A stretch of 16,278 nucleotides of DNA from NCBI GenBank assembly GCA_046498285.1, contig JAWOBA010000222.1, forward strand, positions 1 to 16,278, written 5' to 3'. Source of the DNA: B33-G16 sp046498285 (GTDB taxonomy: Bacteria; Desulfobacterota; DSM-4660; Desulfatiglandales; B25-G16). Positions 13,570 to 16,278 of this stretch are shown here, piece by piece. The notes under the pieces were generated by a model. It saw nothing but the letters and a program-made list of their open reading frames with translations, did no database searches and was not told where the DNA came from. Positions within the stretch are counted from its first letter, which is position 1. Each line of letters opens with the position of its first letter. The position numbers and the translations under genes were made by a program.

Positions 13570-13683
13570 ATAAGCTATAGAGCTTGTTTGACTCATCCTG
13601 AAGAGCTGGATGGGCAGGCATAAAGTACGTAATGTGCCTAAAGATAAGGATTGTGGAGCACCAAGGGAAAGCCCATGGCACCA

Positions 13684-13744
13684 TGTAGTTTCGCAGATTC
13701 GCTTCCTGGACGGCGGGACTTCGTGGCACGACATCCCGACTACA
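13684..13744. repeat. REP-like composite hairpin
   Basis: TGTAGT (13684-13689) pairs with ACTACA (13739-13744). Inside, CGGGA (13714-13718) pairs with TCCCG (13734-13738), and TCGTG (13721-13725) with CACGA (13727-13731), separated by symmetric 2-nt mismatches. This is a palindrome of the kind seen in dispersed extragenic repeats; no second copy is in the window. Confidence 0.5.
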
Positions 13745-13853
13745 AAAGGGCGGGATCAGGGTGAACCTTACATTCTCATTTACCATGGTGAGATTTTTTA
13801 GTTGGGCCCTTTTTGTTATCAATTTTTGTGATTTTGGGTCACGTTAGGTATTT

Positions 13854-14015
13854 TGAGAGTTTTGCACAACCGGGCCATTTTTGTCTCTGTACATGAAGAG
13901 GACGGATTTTTTTGAAGTGACCGGCGCAAGGGCGCTGAAAAGACCAGCCCGAGAGCCCCGGAACTGAAAAAAAGCCCATCCTCGTAAAGTAAATATGAGT
14001 TATGCAAAACTCTCA
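13854..14015. mobile_element. MITE-like 162-bp element with 17-bp terminal inverted repeats
   Basis: The left end TGAGAGTTTTGCACAAC (13854-13870) and the right end GTTATGCAAAACTCTCA (13999-14015) are inverted copies at 16 of 17 positions. A second internal inverted pair joins 13898-13924 to 13958-13983 (shared GAGGA.GG, T-run, AGT and CCGG). The element could fold nearly end to end. It has no transposase frame. The segment from 13934 (GCTGAAAAGACCAGCCCGAG onward) recurs at 16018-16123, showing that the sequence is dispersed. Insertion is 34 bp upstream of rpoA. Confidence 0.7.
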
Positions 14016-14048
14016 TTTTATACACTTTCTTAGAGGTAATGTATATTT

Positions 14049-15092
14049 ATGAAAAAGCTATTTCAGAAAAATTGGAGAGATCTAATAAAACCCAGGATGA
14101 TAGAAATTGATAATGATTCCTTTACTGATTTCTATGGGAAATTTACCTGTGAACCACTGGAGAGAGGTTTTGGGATTACCCTTGGAAATTCATTGAGGAG
14201 AATTCTCCTTTCTTCTCTTCAAGGGGGAGCAATTATTTCTGTAAAGTTTAATGGTGTACCACACGAATTTACAACTATTCCCGGGATTAAAGAGGATATA
14301 ACTGATATCATCTTAAACTTAAAGGCAGTGAATCTTAATGTTATTGATGAGGAAGAAGAGGTTAAAATCTTTTTGGATGCCAGGGGAGAAAAGGAACTAA
14401 AGGCTGGTGATATACTATGTGACGGTAAAGTGGAGGTAATGAATACCGAGCAACATATAGCTACCCTCAATAAAGATGCTGTTTTGAATGCAGAAATGTC
14501 GGTTAAAAGCGGGCGGGGTTATGTGCCTGCAGAAAAAAATGTAACAGAGGATAAATCAATTGGTGAAATATTTATAGATGCCCTTTTTTCACCAATCCGA
14601 AGAGTTACGTATTTAGTTGGTAATGCAAGAGTAGGGCAGAAAACGGATTATGATAAATTGACCTTAGAGATCTGGACGGATGGAACAGTAAATCCACAAG
14701 ATGCATTGGCCTTCGCCGCAAAGATTTTAAAGGAACAGCTTACCCCGTTTATCAATTTTGAGGAAGAGGAAGAAGTAGCAGAGAGAGAAGAAAAAGACGA
14801 AGGAGAGCGTGTTAATGAAAATCTCTTTAGATCTGTAAACGAGCTTGAACTTTCTGTACGATCATCCAATTGTCTTAAGAACGCTGAAATAAAGTATATT
14901 TATGAGTTGGTACAAAAGACAGAAAGTGAAATGCTTAAGACAAAGAACTTTGGGAGAAAGTCACTCAATGAGATAAAGGGAATATTGGAAGAAATGGATC
15001 TTCAGTTTGGTATGGACCTGGAAAATTTCCCCTTCCCCCAACAGGATAAAGAGGGTGGAGATGAAGAAAAGAAAGAGGATCAGGATAGATGA
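14049..15092 (+). CDS. rpoA: DNA-directed RNA polymerase subunit alpha
   Basis: 347 residues. The alpha dimer scaffolds RNA polymerase assembly, and its C-terminal domain binds UP elements and activators. The N-terminal domain spans about 1-236, with FGITLGNSLRRILLSSLQG (residues 41-59) as the dimer motif. A very acidic linker follows (EEEEEVAEREEKDEGE, about 238-253). The C-terminal domain (about 260-325) keeps the DNA-contact residues in VRSSNCLK: Arg271 and Asn274 correspond to E. coli Arg265 and Asn268. An extra charged tail (about 331-347) follows FPFP. The stop overlaps the rplQ start in ATGA. A mobile-like element lies 34 bp upstream. Confidence 0.98.
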   Translation: MKKLFQKNWRDLIKPRMIEIDNDSFTDFYGKFTCEPLERGFGITLGNSLRRILLSSLQGGAIISVKFNGVPHEFTTIPGIKEDITDIILNLKAVNLNVIDEEEEVKIFLDARGEKELKAGDILCDGKVEVMNTEQHIATLNKDAVLNAEMSVKSGRGYVPAEKNVTEDKSIGEIFIDALFSPIRRVTYLVGNARVGQKTDYDKLTLEIWTDGTVNPQDALAFAAKILKEQLTPFINFEEEEEVAEREEKDEGERVNENLFRSVNELELSVRSSNCLKNAEIKYIYELVQKTESEMLKTKNFGRKSLNEIKGILEEMDLQFGMDLENFPFPQQDKEGGDEEKKEDQDR

Positions 15093-15589
15093 GACACCGA
15101 AAGGCAGGGAAAAAATTGGGCCGGGACTCTGCTCATAGAAGAGCTGTTTTAAGAAATCTGGCTACCTCTCTTTTCCGATATGAGGAGATTTCAACAACAC
15201 ATGCAAAGGCAAAGGCCTTACGCCCTATAGCCGAGAAGATGATTACCTTAGCCAAAAGAGGAGATCTTCATGCAAGACGTCAGGCGCTTTCCTATATTAT
15301 GGATAAATCAGTTGCCCATAAACTATTTGATCAGATGAAAGATCGTCTTTCAGACCATCAAGGAGGTTGTATCAGAATTTTAAAAACAGGAAACAGGATT
15401 GGTGATAATGCGCCTTTGGCAATTATCACGGTATTGCTCAAGGATGAGGCGAAGAAATCAGGACAAACAGCCAAGAAAGAGGTAAAGGGAAAAAAGAAGA
15501 CTACCAGGAAGCCATCAGATAAAAATCGTGCCTCTAAACCAAAAACAAAGGTTTCTGAAGATAAGAAGGAGAAGGTGGAAAATCCATAA
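15089..15589 (+). CDS. rplQ: 50S ribosomal protein L17 (bL17) with basic C-terminal extension
   Basis: 166 residues, longer than the 127 of E. coli. The core (1-119) is typical: MRHRKAGKKLGRDSAHRRAVLRNLATSLF, EISTTHAKAKALRPIAEKMITLAKRGDLHARRQAL, and RILKTGNRIGDNAPLAIITVLL. Residues 121-166 form a Lys-rich, low-complexity tail with no predicted fold, probably reaching into rRNA or exposed at the surface. The start overlaps the rpoA stop by four bases (ATGA), so it is translationally coupled. It is the last gene of the cluster. Confidence 0.97.
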   Translation: MRHRKAGKKLGRDSAHRRAVLRNLATSLFRYEEISTTHAKAKALRPIAEKMITLAKRGDLHARRQALSYIMDKSVAHKLFDQMKDRLSDHQGGCIRILKTGNRIGDNAPLAIITVLLKDEAKKSGQTAKKEVKGKKKTTRKPSDKNRASKPKTKVSEDKKEKVENP

Positions 15590-15743
15590 ATTCCGTTAGA
15601 CGATGTGAAGAGGCCCATAAATCCTTTATTTATTTCTTCTCCTGTTGCGGTTCTGAAAAAAGAGAGGCTTTTTAATGGGGTAAAAAACTGGTGAGCCGAA
15701 AAGAAAAAAGGTTGAAGCTCAAAAGAAAATTCACATTTTTTTT

Positions 15744-15784
15744 AAAAGCCCCCTTTCTTATGTATGAGGAAGGGGGCTTTTTTT
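15744..15784 (+). terminator. Intrinsic terminator of the ribosomal cluster
   Basis: AAAAGCCCCCTT (15744-15755) pairs perfectly with AAGGGGGCTTTT (15770-15781) around a 14-nt loop, and the T-run continues to 15784. It is about 155 bp after the rplQ stop. The A-rich left arm also makes it partly bidirectional. It is the only strong terminator in the window, which supports the idea that the upstream genes can be read as long transcripts despite the spacers. Confidence 0.9.
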
Positions 15785-15786
15785 AA

Positions 15787-15904
15787 ACCACCAAGCCGTA
15801 AGGTATACAAAGCAAGGAATGCCGCTGAGGCGAAACTGTGTATGTCCGGCGTTTAACCCGCCGGACATACAATATTTACTTTGTGTTCTTTGCATCTTTG
15901 CGGT
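15787..15904. repeat. 118-bp inverted-repeat element with central 13-bp hairpin
   Basis: The ends ACCACCAAG.. (15787-15812) and ..CTTTGCGGT (15879-15904) are loose inverted copies, roughly 17 of 26 positions, both ending inward at ACAAAG/CTTTGT. In the centre TGTATGTCCGGCG (15839-15851) pairs perfectly with CGCCGGACATACA (15859-15871) around a 7-nt loop. No T-run follows, so it is not a simple terminator. It looks like a dispersed palindromic element, inserted right after the terminator. Confidence 0.6.
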
Positions 15905-16017
15905 TCAAAAAAGGGAAGAAGTCAACGCATTCAACAATGTCCCTGAGATCCCGATTTATCGGGGCAATGCGGAGACCCTCCCGCTTGGATAGAGCAAAAC
16001 TCCCCTATGGATACGTT

Positions 16018-16123
16018 GCTGAAAAGACCAACCCGGGAGCCTTGGCCTCCGGCCCGGAGGGCCTACGCCCCGGAGGGAACTGAAAAAAGCCCATCGTCTT
16101 TAGATCAATAGGGGTTATGCAAA
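16018..16123. repeat. Partial relative of the rpsD-rpoA element
   Basis: Shares with 13934-14008 the blocks GCTGAAAAGACC, CCCG.GAGCC, GGAACTGAAAAAA/GGGAACTGAAAAAA, GCCCATC and GTTATGCAAA in the same order and orientation. It carries extra GC-rich palindromic sequence in the middle (CCTCCGG paired with CCGGAGG near 16046-16060). The left terminal repeat is not preserved; a weak candidate partner (CCCCTATGG near 16002) lies to the left. Confidence 0.6.
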
Positions 16124-16224
16124 GGTTTCACAATATGTAGTCTTTTAGTACTTGTCTCTGGAATCGCGATCAGGAACGATGAATATCACTTTTGAACTGA
16201 TGTCATGGGGGCGGGATGATGGAT

Positions 16225-16278
16225 AAGCCGGCCCGTATGAAGGCTGAGCGGGCACGGTTCCTCTCCGCAAGAGAGGGG
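16225..16278. other. Edge hairpins, resembling group II intron domain V
   Basis: AGCCG (16226-16230) pairs with CGGTT (16255-16259), GCCCG (16231-16235) with CGGGC (16249-16253), leaving A16254 bulged. The AGC at the base and the GGTT opposite resemble the catalytic AGC triad of domain V, but the upper loop is 13 nt and not a GNRA tetraloop. CCTCTC (16260-16265) then pairs with GAGAGG (16271-16276). No intron-encoded reverse transcriptase is seen upstream. The identification is tentative, and the sequence is cut by the window edge. Confidence 0.2.

Larger units (their letters stand above)
13570..14048. other. 479-bp non-coding spacer rpsD-rpoA
   Basis: No supported gene. A hairpin region lies at 13684-13744. 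A weak hairpin at about 13775-13794 (TCTCA..TGAGA) is followed by TTTTTT and could act as a feeble terminator. The 162-bp inverted-repeat element follows at 13854-14015. The last part has GAGGT at 14033-14037, the probable rpoA ribosome binding site, 11 bases from the ATG. An open frame at 13610-13801 crosses the hairpin and is not considered coding. Confidence 0.8.
15590..16278. other. 689-bp gene-free region after the ribosomal cluster
   Basis: No supported coding sequence. It holds a short unstructured stretch, the transcription terminator (15744-15784), an inverted-repeat element with a strong central hairpin (15787-15904), a small CCCGAT/ATCGGG hairpin (15950-15963), a partial copy of the rpsD-rpoA element (16018-16123), and at the right edge two adjacent hairpins (16225-16276). 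Confidence 0.8.

Noticed and set aside
5808..13608. 14-bp near match between spacers (ATCCGGAAGAGCTG at 5808-5821 and ATCCTGAAGAGCTG at 13595-13608)
   Set aside because: One mismatch over 14 bp, and the match does not extend on either side; a match of this size can arise by chance among about 2.5 kb of spacer sequence.
13775..13800. Hairpin TCTCA..TGAGA followed by TTTTTT as the terminator of rpsD
   Set aside because: The stem is only 5 bp plus wobble pairs with a 10-nt loop, too weak to call; mentioned only inside the spacer entry.
13610..13801. 63-residue open frame between rpsD and rpoA
   Set aside because: It lacks a convincing ribosome binding site, covers the composite hairpin at 13684-13744 and matches no family that I recognise.
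15838..16083. 81-residue open frame on the + strand after the terminator
   Set aside because: It runs through the central hairpin and the dispersed repeats, has no ribosome binding site or recognisable family, and its composition follows the palindromes.

Overview
The window carries almost the whole bacterial S10-spc-alpha ribosomal protein cluster on the + strand. It starts in the last codons of an elongation factor Tu gene (tuf) and runs rpsJ, rplC, rplD, rplW, rplB, rpsS, rplV, rpsC, rplP, rpmC, rpsQ, rplN, rplX, rplE, rpsN, rpsH, rplF, rplR, rpsE, rplO, secY, rpmJ, rpsM, rpsK, rpsD, rpoA, rplQ. A strong intrinsic terminator follows rplQ. No gene was found after it (15590-16278). All 27 complete reading frames look intact and have normal lengths for their families. 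Together they encode ribosome subunit proteins, the protein-conducting channel (SecY) and the RNA polymerase alpha subunit.

The organism is a bacterium with moderately AT-rich genes. The cluster lacks rpmD (L30) between rpsE and rplO, and lacks adk, map and infA between secY and rpmJ. S14, L36, S4 and L24 are all Cys-rich, zinc-ribbon-type versions. Initiation is mixed: five TTG starts (rpsS, rplR, rpsE, rpsM, rpsD) and four GTG starts (rplD, rpsC, rpmC, rpsN). Several ATG genes have no visible Shine-Dalgarno sequence. These traits and the repeat-filled spacers would suit a Planctomycetota-like lineage, perhaps of the anammox type, but this is a weak inference and other deep lineages are possible.

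The unusual feature is the spacing. Bacteria usually pack these genes tightly, yet ten gaps here exceed 100 bp (475, 125, 224, 106, 177, 359, 116, 103, 117 and 479 bp). Several gaps hold palindromic, apparently non-coding elements. (1) The rplW-rplB gap (2100-2574) has inverted arrays of a 7-bp unit and a 281-bp element with terminal inverted repeats and nested palindromes. (2) The rplR-rpsE gap (9384-9499) has a shorter version of the same inverted 7-bp arrays. (3) The rpsD-rpoA gap (13570-14048) has a 162-bp element with 17-bp terminal inverted repeats (16/17). (4) After the terminator there is a 118-bp inverted-repeat element with a perfect 13-bp central hairpin, a partial relative of element 3, and a domain-V-like hairpin at the window edge.

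I see no new protein system. The protein-coding content is ordinary housekeeping. What deserves a second look is the set of mobile or structural repeats that have colonised an essential operon, and whether their RNA hairpins affect expression of the downstream genes.
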